DNA of 64,000 nucleotides from Ferrimonas sp048263965 (GCF_048263965.1 NZ_JBLXDO010000005.1:114037-178036), one strand, 5' to 3'. Positions 24,890-35,200 are shown, counted from the first letter of the stretch. Numbers and translations are program-made. Notes: generated from the sequence alone by a model not told the origin.

Positions 24890-25548
24890 TCCTGCAGCTC
24901 GACCCGAATCAGCACGGTGGCCGTCATCTCCTGGCCACCGGGTTGATAGGCTACATCCGCTTCCATCCGGCTCATGGCCATCATGGGTCTGGGCATGCCG
25001 CCGCGAGACTCCTGAATCATCAGTACCTCTCCCAACTTATTGCCGCTGACTTTAGCCAGGCGCTTGGCCTTGTCCATGGCATCGTTGAACGCGATCTCCA
25101 TCAACTGCTTTTCAAACTTGCCCCCTTCGCTGGACCAGTACCTGGGCTGATCCACCTGATTGACGCCGTTTTCCAGCAACAGCGCCAGCCATTTCCCGGA
25201 CTCGGCCGCATCCAGGTTCAAGCCTATGCTACGGCTCGCACGGTACCCCACCAACTCACGGGTGCGATCGTCGTAGTGATACTCAGGGGTCACCCTCAGT
25301 GAGCCGGCGTCCACACTCTGCTTGGGGATGCGATGCTCACGAAACAGCGCCAACAGCTGAGCCACCTGGGCGTCCACCTGCTCCTTGGCGCTGACCGGAT
25401 CCTTGGCCACCAGTTCGACGCGGGACTCAAGGTGCACCTTGTCTACCGGCAGCTGCCCCTGGGCCTGACCGGAGACCTCCACCCAGCGACCTTCGGCCAT
25501 GGCACCGAAAGGAACCGCTATTAATACCGCCATCAACCAAGCCTTCAT
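24886..25548 (-). CDS. Periplasmic SIMPL-domain (DUF541) protein
   Basis: A 220-residue exported protein with signal peptide MKAWLMAVLIAVPFGAMA and one SIMPL/DUF541 domain, the family of E. coli YggE. Family traits seen are VEVSGQAQGQLPVDKVHL near the mature N-terminus, YRASRSIGLNL, and the helix FNDAMDKAKRLAKVSG. YggE-like proteins lower oxidative stress effects, but the biochemical role is not known. GGAGG precedes the ATG. Confidence 0.85.
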   Translation of the reverse strand: MKAWLMAVLIAVPFGAMAEGRWVEVSGQAQGQLPVDKVHLESRVELVAKDPVSAKEQVDAQVAQLLALFREHRIPKQSVDAGSLRVTPEYHYDDRTRELVGYRASRSIGLNLDAAESGKWLALLLENGVNQVDQPRYWSSEGGKFEKQLMEIAFNDAMDKAKRLAKVSGNKLGEVLMIQESRGGMPRPMMAMSRMEADVAYQPGGQEMTATVLIRVELQD

Positions 25549-25631
25549 TTCGGCCTCCTTAAATAAAGCAATAGTTTGATATAATCATGGTTCGCGTTAG
25601 GATGAACTGAAGCATCAAAGAGATAACCTCT

Positions 25632-26255
25632 ATGTCGTCAACCCAACAACTGCTGTTGTCCCTGCTCAAGCGCCTGGGCCCCAGCCCTGTCGCCCCTCTG
25701 GCCTCTGAGCTTCAGATGACCACCATGGGCGCCAGGCAGCACCTGGAGAAGCTGGAACAGCAGCAACTGGTTGGGCACTTTGATAAGAAGCAGGGCAAAG
25801 GCCGTCCCAGCCGACATTGGCATTTGACACGCCAGGGACATCAAAGTTTCGGAGACAGGCACAATGATGTGGCAATTCAAATGATTAACAGCATCGTTTC
25901 CCTCCAGGGAGCGGATGCCATCGACCAGATCCTGGCCCATCGAAGCGAACAGCAGCTGGCCGAGTACCAAAAGAGGCTGTCAGCAACGTCCAACCTGGCG
26001 GAGAGACTGGCTCTGCTGGCGGAACTGCGTACACAGGAGGGCTACCTGGCACGAGTCGAGCCGGAGGGAGAGCAGTGGCTGCTGATCGAAGACCACTGCC
26101 CCATCTGCAGCGCGGCGGCGGCTTGCCAGGGTTTTTGCCGCAATGAACTGACCCTGTTCCAGCAACTGCTGGCGCCGGCCCGGGTGGAGCGTGAACAGCA
26201 CATCCTGGCGGGCGCCCATCGCTGCTGTTACCGCATCAGCTCCGGTAAGGCGTAG
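25632..26255 (+). CDS. SufR-like winged-helix regulator with a C-terminal cysteine cluster
   Basis: A 207-residue regulator: N-terminal winged helix (LLKRLGPSPVAPLASELQMT, MGARQHLEKLEQQQLV, then a basic GKGRPSRHWHLT wing) and a C-terminal domain with CPICSAAAACQGFC (C-x2-C-x5-C-x3-C) and a late RCCYRI. SufR and related ArsR/DeoR-type repressors bind a 4Fe-4S cluster through Cys residues in this position, so an Fe-S or metal sensor is likely, though the spacing here differs from what I recall for SufR. Its end overlaps the convergent epimerase gene by 28 bases. No suf or isc genes lie nearby; the target is unknown. Confidence 0.72.
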   Translation: MSSTQQLLLSLLKRLGPSPVAPLASELQMTTMGARQHLEKLEQQQLVGHFDKKQGKGRPSRHWHLTRQGHQSFGDRHNDVAIQMINSIVSLQGADAIDQILAHRSEQQLAEYQKRLSATSNLAERLALLAELRTQEGYLARVEPEGEQWLLIEDHCPICSAAAACQGFCRNELTLFQQLLAPARVEREQHILAGAHRCCYRISSGKA

Positions 26256-27025
26256 AGGTTGGTGTGGCGATAACGCCAGCCCAGGGCCTGGGTGATCTTC
26301 TCCCCCACCACCCATCTAGGCTGGTGGTGCTCTGAATCAAAGCTGGGTGCCGCCAGGCCAAGACAGTTGGCACAGTGGAGATAATACGCCTCACGGCTGG
26401 GGTGATGAGGCGACGCCAGATTAAAGGTCTGCCCCCAGAGATCCGCCTCAATCAGGGCCAGGATGGCGGAGATCACATCATCCCGATGAACCAGGTTGAC
26501 CGGATCCTTCGACCCCAACAAACCGCTTTTCCCGGCAAGGAACCGTCCAGGGTGACGCTCGCCGCCAACCAGGCCAGCCAGACGCAACACCGTCACCTGC
26601 TCAAACCGCGCCTGTATCTCCTGCTCAACCTTAAGCATGCGCGCCGCCCTGTTGCCACTGTCCAGGCCGGCACTTTCATCCACCCTGCCCTGAACACTGC
26701 CATAAACGCTGGTGGCACTGGTAAAGATCACCTTGGTGATGCCTGCCTCGCGAGCGGCATCAAACAGCGGGGCCAACCGCTCATGAAACGGCGCCGCATC
26801 GGGCTGACGCCCGGGGGGCAGACAGAGCACCATCAAATCACACTCAGGCAGCGATGGGAGTGACTGCTGCAGATCCAGCTGCAAAGGGGTCGCGCCGGTC
26901 TCGGCAATCGCCTGCAGACCATCGCTGCTGCGGCGGGTGGCGGTCACACTATGGCCAGCGTCAATCAGTGCAGCGGACAGGGGCAGTCCGAGCCAACCGG
27001 CTCCGACAACAAGAATATGGGACAT
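26228..27025 (-). CDS. NAD(P)-binding epimerase-like protein (YeeZ-like)
   Basis: A 265-residue extended-SDR-type protein with the nucleotide motif VVGAGWLGLPL at the N-terminus and the sugar-epimerase-like segment FTSATSVYGSVQGRVDESA, where Ser and Tyr of the catalytic set are visible (SATSVYG). It resembles E. coli YeeZ and related proteins of unknown substrate. It is the downstream partner of the HD-GYP gene, with one shared base between stop and start regions. Confidence 0.75.
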   Translation of the reverse strand: MSHILVVGAGWLGLPLSAALIDAGHSVTATRRSSDGLQAIAETGATPLQLDLQQSLPSLPECDLMVLCLPPGRQPDAAPFHERLAPLFDAAREAGITKVIFTSATSVYGSVQGRVDESAGLDSGNRAARMLKVEQEIQARFEQVTVLRLAGLVGGERHPGRFLAGKSGLLGSKDPVNLVHRDDVISAILALIEADLWGQTFNLASPHHPSREAYYLHCANCLGLAAPSFDSEHHQPRWVVGEKITQALGWRYRHTNLYALPELMR

Positions 27026-28275
27026 CAGGCCCCTCCGAGGTTAAGGCTGAGATAGTCACGAATGGAGGATGGCAGCTCCGCTTCCACCAGGGGTTCCTGA
27101 ACCTTAAGGTCCAGGTCCAGCAAGCTGACCACCCGTGCCTCACGGCGAGGCACATTGGGATCGTAGATGATCACCCTGGGCGATTTCTGATCCCGTTCAT
27201 CGACGCCCACCACTTTGGCCACGGCATCGTTGCTGAGTCTGACCATGGAGCCGGTAGGGTACAAGCCCAGAACCTTCACCAGGCTCTGCATAAAGTCCGG
27301 ATTCAGCTGACCTCGTCGGAATTTAAACAGGTAGGCCAGCGCCAGGTGAGGTGACAGACGTTTGTGGGAGCCATTGATCAGGTGGTCATACTCATTGGCC
27401 ACACTGAGCAGCTGGGTCAGGGTACAGATCTCCTCCCCTTGCAGTCCCTGAGGATAACCGCTGCCATCGAGCATCTCATGATGGTTGGCCACCATCTGCT
27501 TGATGCGCTTATGACCCAGAGCCGCCCCTTTAAGCATCTCCAGAGCCATCTTCGGATGAGCATCCACATAGGCCTGCTCAGGTTTGGTCAGGGGAACGCG
27601 TTTATTCAGAATACTATGAGGAATTCGCAACTTGCCCACATCGTGGAACAACGCCGCCATCGCCATCAGGCGGATATCCGCCGGGTCGAAATCGCAGGCA
27701 CGGGCAAGAATCATCGCCAGAACACAGACGTTGAGTCCATGGTAGTGCAGCCCCTTGCCATCCTGGTTGGCGGAGACCTGAAGCAGCAGCACCTGTTCGC
27801 CATAGGCCTCCATCTGCTCCTGGGCAGTGGCTATCACCGAGCTGGCTTCCGCAAACGCCCGGTCGGGGGAAGCCGCCAGATAGCCATAAGCGGCCTTAAG
27901 CTGTTCCAGGGCTTTGTTGTACTCCTGTTCGCAGCGACGCACCTGGCGATGGTAGTCGATGGTCGCCTGACGCTCCTGCTCCTGAGCGCGCAACAGCGCC
28001 AGCTCCTCTTCACTGGGCTGTGGCGGTGCCTCTGGTGCCGGCGAATTCGCCAGGGAGTCAGCATCCAGGGATTGCTGGATGAGCTGGGCAGACGCTGAGT
28101 CTGCCTGAAGGAAGACATACTTCAGACCCAGCTTGGCGATGATCGCTATCTGCTGGGGGTCCTTGATGGTAAAGCGGCTGAACAGAAACGGATGCTCCTT
28201 CCAGGAGAGGGGCAGACGAATGGACTGGCCCACCTCCAGCTTTTCAACAGGTACCCGCACTTCAGAAACCGCCAT
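27025..28275 (-). CDS. HD-GYP cyclic-di-GMP phosphodiesterase with DUF3391 domain
   Basis: A 416-residue cytoplasmic protein. The N-terminal DUF3391-like domain has VPVEKLEVGQSIRLPLSW, a coiled-coil linker follows (about residues 85-150), and the HD-GYP domain has the metal-binding HDVGKLRIP and the GYP loop HHEMLDGSGYPQGLQG. These residues are intact, so it should hydrolyse cyclic-di-GMP and lower attachment. The ATG follows GAGAGGGG; the frame extends four codons upstream. A diguanylate cyclase operon further right could work against it. Confidence 0.88.
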   Translation of the reverse strand: MAVSEVRVPVEKLEVGQSIRLPLSWKEHPFLFSRFTIKDPQQIAIIAKLGLKYVFLQADSASAQLIQQSLDADSLANSPAPEAPPQPSEEELALLRAQEQERQATIDYHRQVRRCEQEYNKALEQLKAAYGYLAASPDRAFAEASSVIATAQEQMEAYGEQVLLLQVSANQDGKGLHYHGLNVCVLAMILARACDFDPADIRLMAMAALFHDVGKLRIPHSILNKRVPLTKPEQAYVDAHPKMALEMLKGAALGHKRIKQMVANHHEMLDGSGYPQGLQGEEICTLTQLLSVANEYDHLINGSHKRLSPHLALAYLFKFRRGQLNPDFMQSLVKVLGLYPTGSMVRLSNDAVAKVVGVDERDQKSPRVIIYDPNVPRREARVVSLLDLDLKVQEPLVEAELPSSIRDYLSLNLGGA

Positions 28276-28311
28276 AACCCCTCTCAAACCCGCCGGTCTG
28301 CGCCCTGCGCA

Positions 28312-28734
28312 TCAATACTGCCACCCCTGCTTGCGAAAGATGAATCCAAGCAACCAGATGGGGCCGATCAGCAGGAACTGCACATCTTTAAAGAAACTGG
28401 GCTTCTTACCTTCGACATGATGTCCATAGAACTGCCCAATCCAGGCCAGGACAAAGATCAGCACACTCAGCATCAGAATCTGGGCCAGGTTGCTGATCAC
28501 CCACAGCATCAGCGCGGCGATCGCCGCCATGGCCACCGCCAGCGGACGGGACAGTCGCAGATAGAAAAGAAGCGAGCACACCACAGCGGCCAGGGCCACC
28601 CAGGGTGACAGGGACCACAGTATGCCGAGGACGCTGAAGGTGATCAGCGGCACGCAGATCCAGTGAATAGTCTTGTTGGTGGGGTTGCGGTGGCTCTCGC
28701 CATACTCCACAAACCATTGCTCTACGGATTTCAT
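28312..28734 (-). CDS. DUF962/Mpo1-like membrane protein
   Basis: A 140-residue membrane protein with about four helices, starting MKSVEQWFVEYGESHRN. The segment EYGESHRNPTNKTIHWIC and a later QFYGHHVEGKKPSF carry the His residues conserved in the Mpo1/YGL010w family, Fe2+-dependent dioxygenases of 2-hydroxy fatty acids in yeast. Bacterial members are common but mostly untested. GGGAG precedes the ATG. It lies alone between the HD-GYP gene and ligA. Confidence 0.8.
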   Translation of the reverse strand: MKSVEQWFVEYGESHRNPTNKTIHWICVPLITFSVLGILWSLSPWVALAAVVCSLLFYLRLSRPLAVAMAAIAALMLWVISNLAQILMLSVLIFVLAWIGQFYGHHVEGKKPSFFKDVQFLLIGPIWLLGFIFRKQGWQY

Positions 28735-28955
28735 CTGAGTTCTCCCTGATCTCATGAGACAGTTCTCAGGCTAGAGGAAATACCGCTACCTTAAGCCTTC
28801 CCGGCGGCCTAACCCCCGGGCGTCGTTATCTTTTGACTACAGCTTCATCATAACCCAACTCATCCTTTGAGGTGGAGAGGTGGGGGACTCGTGGTTAACC
28901 AGCTAAACAACCAACTGTTTTACAAAGGCTATTACACTGAGTCCCCGCGCCTAAG

Positions 28956-30980
28956 TCAACCGCCGAGCAGTGCGATCAGGCCCTGTTCGTCCATTACTTC
29001 CACACCCAGTTGCTGGGCCTTGGTCAGTTTGGACCCCGCCTTCTCACCGGCCACCACACAGTGGGTGTTCTTGGAGACGCTGCCGCTGACCTTGGCCCCC
29101 AGGGCTTCCAGTCCCGCCTTGGCTTCGCTGCGGCTCATCTGACTGAGGGTACCGGTAAGCACCCAGGTCTGTCCCTTCAGGGGCTGAGCCGACTCATCCA
29201 CCTGAGCAATCTCCGGCCAGTGAATACCGCCGCGCTCCGGGTCCACCAGGGCGGCAATCACCTCCTGGTTGTGAGGCTGGCGGAAGAACTGGTGCACGTG
29301 ACGGGCGACGATCTCGCCCACATCATCCACCTCGATTAGCTCATCCACTTCAGCCGCGGCCACCGCCTCCAGGGTGCGGAAGTGCCGGGCCAGGTTGGCC
29401 GCGGTAGCCTCCCCCACCTCTCGGATCCCCAGGGAGTAGAGGAACTTGGGCAAGGTGGTCTCCCGGGCGGCCTGCAGGGCGCCGACCAGGTTCTGGGCCG
29501 ATTTGGAGCCCATGCGTTCCAGCATGGTCAGGGTGGAGGCACTGAGCTTGAACAGATCTGCCGGGGTCTCCACCAGCTCTTTGTCCACCAACTGCTCGAC
29601 AATCTTGTCCCCGAGGCCATCCACATCCAGCGCCTTGCGAGAGGCGAAGTGCTTGATCGCTTCCTTACGCTGAGCCTGGCAATAGAGGCCGCCGGCACAA
29701 CGTGCCACCGCTTCCCCCTCCAGGCGCTCTACGGTGGAATCGCACACAGGGCAACTGTCGGGAAACTCGATGGCTTTGGCATCGTCGGGGCGACGCTCGC
29801 TGACCACGGAAACAATCTGAGGAATCACGTCGCCGGCGCGGCGAATGATGACGCTGTCCCCCACCATCACCCCGAGACGGGCGATCTCATCGGCGTTGTG
29901 GAGAGTGGCGTTGGACACCGTCACCCCGCCCACGAACACCGGCTTGAGTCTGGCCACCGGCGTGATGGCACCGGTGCGCCCCACCTGGAACTCCACCTCC
30001 TCCAGGACGGTGATCTCCTCCTGGGCCGGGAACTTGCCGGCGATGGCCCAGCGAGGCGCCCGGGCCACGAAGCCCAACTGCTGCTGCAGGGCGATGCCAT
30101 TGACCTTGTTGACCACACCGTCGATCTCATAGGGCAGCTGTTCACGGCGAGCCAGGATATCCCGATAGTACGCCAGCGCCTGCTCGGCGCCGCTGACCAC
30201 CTTCACCTGATCGCTCACCGGCAGTCCCCAGGCCTTTACCGCCTGCAGTTGACCGAAGTGGGTGTTCGGCAGCGGGGTGCGCTCCCCCTCCACCACGCCC
30301 AGGCTGTAGGCGTAAAAACTTAAGGGGCGGGAAGCGGTGATCTTGGAGTCCAGCTGACGCAGGCTGCCTGCCGCTGCATTACGGGGGTTCACAAAGGTTT
30401 TCTCCCCCCTGGCCCGCGCCCGCTCGTTGAAAGCATCGAAGCCGGCGGTGGGCATAAACACCTCGCCCCGTACCTCCAGCACCTCTGGATAGTCCTCTCC
30501 CTGCAGCACCAGGGGAATCGCCTTGATGGTGCGAACGTTCTCGATGATCCCCTCACCTGTGGTGCCATCACCCCGGGTGGCAGCGCTCACCAGTTGCCCC
30601 TGCTCATAGATCAGGCTCACCGCCAGGCCATCGAGCTTGGGCTCACAGCACAGCTCGATGCTCTGCTCTCCCACCAGGCCACTGACCCGCTCATAGAAGG
30701 CAAGGAACTCCTCCTCATTCATGGCGTTATCCAGCGACAGCATGGGCACCCGGTGCACCACGGGGGTGAACTTATCCAGGGCCACACCACCAACCCGGCT
30801 GGAGGGGGAGTTGGGCAGCTTCAGTTCTGGGTGCGCCTGCTCCAGGCCCTGGAGCTCGCGCATCATCCGGTCGTATTCGGCGTCGGTGATGCTGGGGTTG
30901 TCCAAGACATAGTAGGCGTGGTTGTGCTGCTCAATCTCTCGGCTGAGCGCGTCGATGCGTTGTTTGGCGTTGTCGGTCAT
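28956..30980 (-). CDS. ligA: NAD+-dependent DNA ligase LigA
   Basis: A 674-residue essential ligase that seals nicks in replication and repair. The adenylation Lys is in CCEPKLDGLAVSL (KLDG). The OB-fold region, a four-Cys zinc finger (CPVCDSTVE and later CAGGLYC), helix-hairpin-helix repeats and a C-terminal BRCT domain (about 590-674) follow in the usual order and length. No ribosome site is visible; instead a GC hairpin ends eight bases before the ATG. It lies downstream of smc and zipA, as in related genomes, but a MITE-like element separates it from zipA. Confidence 0.96.
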   Translation of the reverse strand: MTDNAKQRIDALSREIEQHNHAYYVLDNPSITDAEYDRMMRELQGLEQAHPELKLPNSPSSRVGGVALDKFTPVVHRVPMLSLDNAMNEEEFLAFYERVSGLVGEQSIELCCEPKLDGLAVSLIYEQGQLVSAATRGDGTTGEGIIENVRTIKAIPLVLQGEDYPEVLEVRGEVFMPTAGFDAFNERARARGEKTFVNPRNAAAGSLRQLDSKITASRPLSFYAYSLGVVEGERTPLPNTHFGQLQAVKAWGLPVSDQVKVVSGAEQALAYYRDILARREQLPYEIDGVVNKVNGIALQQQLGFVARAPRWAIAGKFPAQEEITVLEEVEFQVGRTGAITPVARLKPVFVGGVTVSNATLHNADEIARLGVMVGDSVIIRRAGDVIPQIVSVVSERRPDDAKAIEFPDSCPVCDSTVERLEGEAVARCAGGLYCQAQRKEAIKHFASRKALDVDGLGDKIVEQLVDKELVETPADLFKLSASTLTMLERMGSKSAQNLVGALQAARETTLPKFLYSLGIREVGEATAANLARHFRTLEAVAAAEVDELIEVDDVGEIVARHVHQFFRQPHNQEVIAALVDPERGGIHWPEIAQVDESAQPLKGQTWVLTGTLSQMSRSEAKAGLEALGAKVSGSVSKNTHCVVAGEKAGSKLTKAQQLGVEVMDEQGLIALLGG

Positions 30981-30988
30981 AAATAAAC

Positions 30989-31007
30989 AGGCCGCCCGGG
31001 GCGGCCT
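30989..31007 (-). terminator. Terminator-like hairpin directly before ligA
   Basis: AGGCCGCC, loop of three, GGCGGCCT. Read on the minus strand it is followed by GTTTATTT and then the ligA ATG. It could end transcripts from zipA or act as an attenuator in the ligA leader. Confidence 0.55.
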
Positions 31008-31053
31008 TTCACTCTTAGGGAACAGGGCACCCCTGCGGGGGTGGTGAAATTAG

Positions 31054-31219
31054 GTATACCAATTTAACTGAGTAAGTGTTCTATCTGGTGCGCCGGAGAC
31101 ATTGTTCCAATCAAGGCGTGAGACGCAAGTGCTAGTGGTTCTAACAGTCAGTCTCACAACGCAGAGTGGGACAATTTCAGCCAGCAGTAGTGACCAAATA
31201 TTTAGTTAAGTTGGTATCA
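31054..31219. mobile_element. MITE-like element between ligA and zipA
   Basis: A stretch of about 165 bases bounded by inverted repeats: ATACCAATTTAACT at 31056-31069 and its complement at 31204-31217, thirteen of fourteen bases matching. It has no coding frame. Short non-coding elements with such ends are widespread in Shewanella and Vibrio genomes. The right end lies on the zipA stop codon, which begins in the terminal repeat. I could not identify a clear target duplication, and only one copy is in the window. Confidence 0.65.
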
Positions 31220-32182
31220 AGCCGGCTGATTTTCAAACTTCTGGATGCGGGCCATGTAACGATCTTTGCTGAAATCGTCCCACTCTTTGTGCTGATCGTT
31301 CAGCACAATGGCGCCGTGCATATCGGCCAGGGCCTGGGCGGCCCCCATCATCATGGAGAAGCCCACTGTCTCATCGCACTGGTTGGGCAGGGTCATGAAC
31401 AGTGACACCCCTTGGGTTTCAAACTGCTCCATGGTATCCGGGTCAAAGGTGCCCGGATTCATCATGTTGGCCAACGAGTACATCACCGGGCCGCGACCTG
31501 CGGTGTCCTGATGACGGTGGAAGATGTTCATCTCGCCAAACTTCATGCCCAGGGTCAGGAAGTTGTGCAGCAGCTCCGCCCCTTGCAGGCTCTCGCCCTC
31601 TTTGGCCACCACGTGCATCACCAGCACATCCTCGGGCGAGGTCACCAGACCGCCCTCCGGCTCCTGAGGTTCTGGGGCCGTCACCTCTTCGGGGCTGAGC
31701 AGAGGGTCCACCACCTTGGGCTCGGGTTTCAGCTGAGGCTCAACCTTTTTGCTCTCGGGTAGCTGTGGCTGCTCTTCGATTGCCTCAGGCTCAGCCAGGG
31801 TAGGCTCTTGAATCTTGGGCTCCTCAGCCTTGGGCTCAGGTGAGATGGCGGGTTCCTGACGCGGCGCAGGTTCAGCCTTGGCCGGTGCCGGCTCGGTGAA
31901 CATCTTGGGCTCAGGCTCCTTGGCCAGAGCAGGTTCCGTCGACATGATCGGCTCTTTGGGGAGCTCCGGCTCAGGCTCCTTGGTACTGATGGTTCTCACC
32001 GTCCCGACGCCATCAGGGTCAAACCCTTGTGAGTCACGGCTGGACTCGTTGTCGAGAGGCTGTAGGGGGCGCGCCTTCATCTTGCGCGGTTGCTGCCTGC
32101 GAATGGACCACAGACCGTGAGCAAGCAGACCCACGATAGACAGCAAACCAACGACAATCAAAATAATGCGAAAATCATCCAT
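31217..32182 (-). CDS. zipA: Cell division protein ZipA
   Basis: A 321-residue FtsZ-anchoring protein: N-terminal membrane helix (MDDFRIILIVVGLLSIVGLL), a basic patch, a long Pro/Glu/Lys-rich linker (residues about 60-180, with repeated EPEP and KEPEP units), and the C-terminal ZipA FtsZ-binding domain beginning near VLVMHVVAKEGESLQG. It links FtsZ to the membrane in the divisome. It follows smc by 23 bases in the usual order. The last codons and TGA touch the terminal repeat of a MITE-like element, but the domain ends at about the same length as in E. coli, so it is not clearly truncated. Confidence 0.95.
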   Translation of the reverse strand: MDDFRIILIVVGLLSIVGLLAHGLWSIRRQQPRKMKARPLQPLDNESSRDSQGFDPDGVGTVRTISTKEPEPELPKEPIMSTEPALAKEPEPKMFTEPAPAKAEPAPRQEPAISPEPKAEEPKIQEPTLAEPEAIEEQPQLPESKKVEPQLKPEPKVVDPLLSPEEVTAPEPQEPEGGLVTSPEDVLVMHVVAKEGESLQGAELLHNFLTLGMKFGEMNIFHRHQDTAGRGPVMYSLANMMNPGTFDPDTMEQFETQGVSLFMTLPNQCDETVGFSMMMGAAQALADMHGAIVLNDQHKEWDDFSKDRYMARIQKFENQPA

Positions 32183-32205
32183 AGCGGTGAGGAACCTTGT
32201 TGTTA

Positions 32206-35200
32206 TTACAGTTGAGCCATAGCTGCGGCTTCTTCGACGTTGACCGCCACAATGCGTGATGCCCCCGGCTCATGCATGGTCACACCGGTCAACTGGTCAG
32301 CCATCTCCATGCTGACCTTGTTGTGACTAATATAAATAAACTGTACCGTTTCCGACATCTCTTTTACCAGACGACAGAATCGGCCGACGTTGGCGTCATC
32401 CAGCGGCGCATCCACCTCATCCAACATACAGAAAGGCGCCGGGTTCAGCCTGAAAATGGCAAACACCAATGATAAAGCGGTCAGCGCCTTTTCACCACCG
32501 GAGAGCAGGTGGATGGTGGCGTTCTTCTTACCGGGCGGCCGGGCCATGATGGTGACGCCGGTCTCCAGCAGGTCATCGTCGGTGAGCGCCAGGTAGGCGC
32601 TGCCCCCGCCAAACACCTTGGGAAACAGCTCCCCGAGCCCATCGTTGACCTCGTCAAAAGTGGCTTTGAACCTCTGCCGGGTCTCCCGGTCGATCTTGCG
32701 TATGGCCGATTCCAGGGTATCCAGGGCCTCGGTCAGATCGTCGTTCTGCTCATCCAGATAGCGCTTACGCTCGGACTGCTGCTCAAACTCCTCAATGGCC
32801 GCCAGGTTGATGGCCCCCAGGCGTTTGATCCGCTCACGCACCTTGGTGAGCTCCTCCTGCCATTTGGCCACCGCCGCGTCTGCCGGCAACTGATCCAGCA
32901 CCAGCTTCAGAGACACTTCGGATTCCGCCAACAGATCCAGTTGCCCCTGGGCCTGCACTCTCAGACCCTCATGCTCCATCTTCAGTTCGGTGATCACCTG
33001 AGTCAGGGCGTTGAGCCGGTCAATCTGTCCGCGGTTGGCTTCGTGAATCCTGGCAAGCTGGGCCTCCACCTCTGCCATCTGCTCATTAAGCCCGGCGATG
33101 GTCTGCTCCTGCTCGGCCCGTCGGTCCAGAGACTGCTCCAGCTCCATCTGCCACTCTGCCAGAGGCTCCAACAGCCCCTGTTGCTGCTCCCGGGTTTCCT
33201 CCAGCCTGGCACGCCACTGCTCGGCACTGCCCTGCTGCTGGCCCAATTGAGCTTCGATCCCCTGCAGGCGGGTACTGACGGTCTGGCGCTGCAGGGTCAT
33301 CTGTTGCACGGCGGACTGCTGCTGAGCCACCCTGGCCCGAAGGGCATCACTCTGCCCCTTCTGGTTGTGATGGGCATCCTGAAGCCGGGTCAGGCGTTGC
33401 TGTTGCTGCTCCAGGTTCTCCTGAATCTGCTCCTGCTGCTCTTCCAGCTCCATGGACTGCTCTGCTGCCTGCTCTGTCTGCAGGGCCAGCTCCTCCAGCT
33501 GCTCCAGGGCCTGCTGACGCTGCTGGGCCTGGTGCTCCACCTGCTGAGTCAGTTTCTGCAGTTCCAGTTCCGCCTGCATCAGGGCACTGCGCTCCTGGTT
33601 ACACTGACGCTCGCTCTCCTGTACCCGGGCTTCGCACTGGGCAAACTGCTGATTCACCTGCTCGAGAGATTGAGCCTTGTGGGCCAGCTCCTCCTCCAGA
33701 GACTGCTCCTGGGCCATCAGTCGGGATTCGTCATCGGTCAGGGCCAGCACAGAGCGCTGACCGCCTCCAGGCATCCGCACAAACCCCTGGCCAAGCCACT
33801 CTCCCTGGGGAGTCACCAGAGACTGATGGGGCTCCAGCTGTGGCAGCCGACGGAGCGCCAGCTCCATGCTGTCCACACAGAGTACCTGCCCCAGCCAAGG
33901 AGCCAGGTTCAGGGGGGAGTTCACCTTGGCCAGCAAGGAGTGGCCATGGGCCGAGCCAGAATCTGCCTCGGAGAGGGCCATCAGCCCTTGTGGCAACTGG
34001 GTGTCATCGGAGATCACCGCCTGCAGCCACTCTCCCAGCACCTGCTCGAGAGCGACCTGCCAACGGCTGTCTATCTGGATCTGCTGCCACACCCGTGGCA
34101 GTTCATCATAGGGGGCAGGCAGTCGCTGCTGCAGCCCGTCAATCAGGGTTCGGGTCGCGGTCAGTTCGGCCCGGGTGCTACCCAGCTGTTCCCGAACCTG
34201 CTGCAGCGCCGCCTCCGTCTCTCGCCGGTGATCGGCGCACTCCGCCGCCAGCTGCTTCTGCTCCGCCAGGTCCTCCTGACGCAACTGAAGCTGCTCACTG
34301 AGCGCCTCTTTGCGGGCATGGGCCTGTTCGAGTTGCTGCTGGCTCTGCTGGACCATCGCAGGCAGCTGGCTCTGAATTTTCGCCTGACGCTGAACCAGTT
34401 GCTCCTGTTCACGCACCACCGCGGCCTGCTGGGTGCGACAGACATCCCTTTGGCGGGTCAGATCGCTGACCTGATGCTGAGCCTGCTGCAGCTGACTCTG
34501 CTGATCGCTGCCGGATTCCAGAAGCTGCTCCAGCTCCTCCTCCAGCATCATCAGGGACTCGGCTGCCATCTCCACTTCCGGCTCCAGCATCTCAAGTTGC
34601 TCGGCCAGCTCCTCGCGCTCCTCGTGAAGCGCCTGGCGGCGCCCCTCGTCCCCATCCAACTGGGCCTGGGTGCGCCTGAGCTCCTCCTCCAGTTGCTGGT
34701 GGCGCTGGCGGCCATGGAGAATCTGCTGCTCCAGCTTGGTCACTTCACTGGTGGCCAGGTAGAGCCCTTGCTGCTGCTGGGTCAGCTGCGCCTTGATGTC
34801 GCTTTGGGACTGCTCCAGGGTCAGGATGGCGCTGATGTCCCCCTGCTGGGCCGACTGGCACTGCTGGTGCTCCGTCTCTTTCTGGTCAAGCTGGGTTTCC
34901 AGCTCAGCCATGCGGTCACTGAGCTCCCGCCAGCGCAGGGCAAACAGTTGGTTTTGTAGGGTGCGCTCATTGGCTTTGTGAGTACGGTAGCGGCGGGCGG
35001 CGTCGGCCTGACGCTGCAGGCGTTCAAGCTGGGAGCCCAGCTCACTGCGCACGTCCGCCAATCGCTCCAGGTTCTCCCTGGTGTGCTTGATGCGATTTTC
35101 CGTCTCCCGGCGGCGCTCCTTGTACTTGGAGATGCCGGCGGCTTCCTCAATGAACACCCTCAGCTCCTGAGGGCGTGATTCGATGAGGCGGGAGATCATC

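Noticed and set aside
31217..32182. Truncation of zipA by the MITE
   Set aside because: The FtsZ-binding domain reaches about the same end point as in E. coli, so at most the last codons changed.
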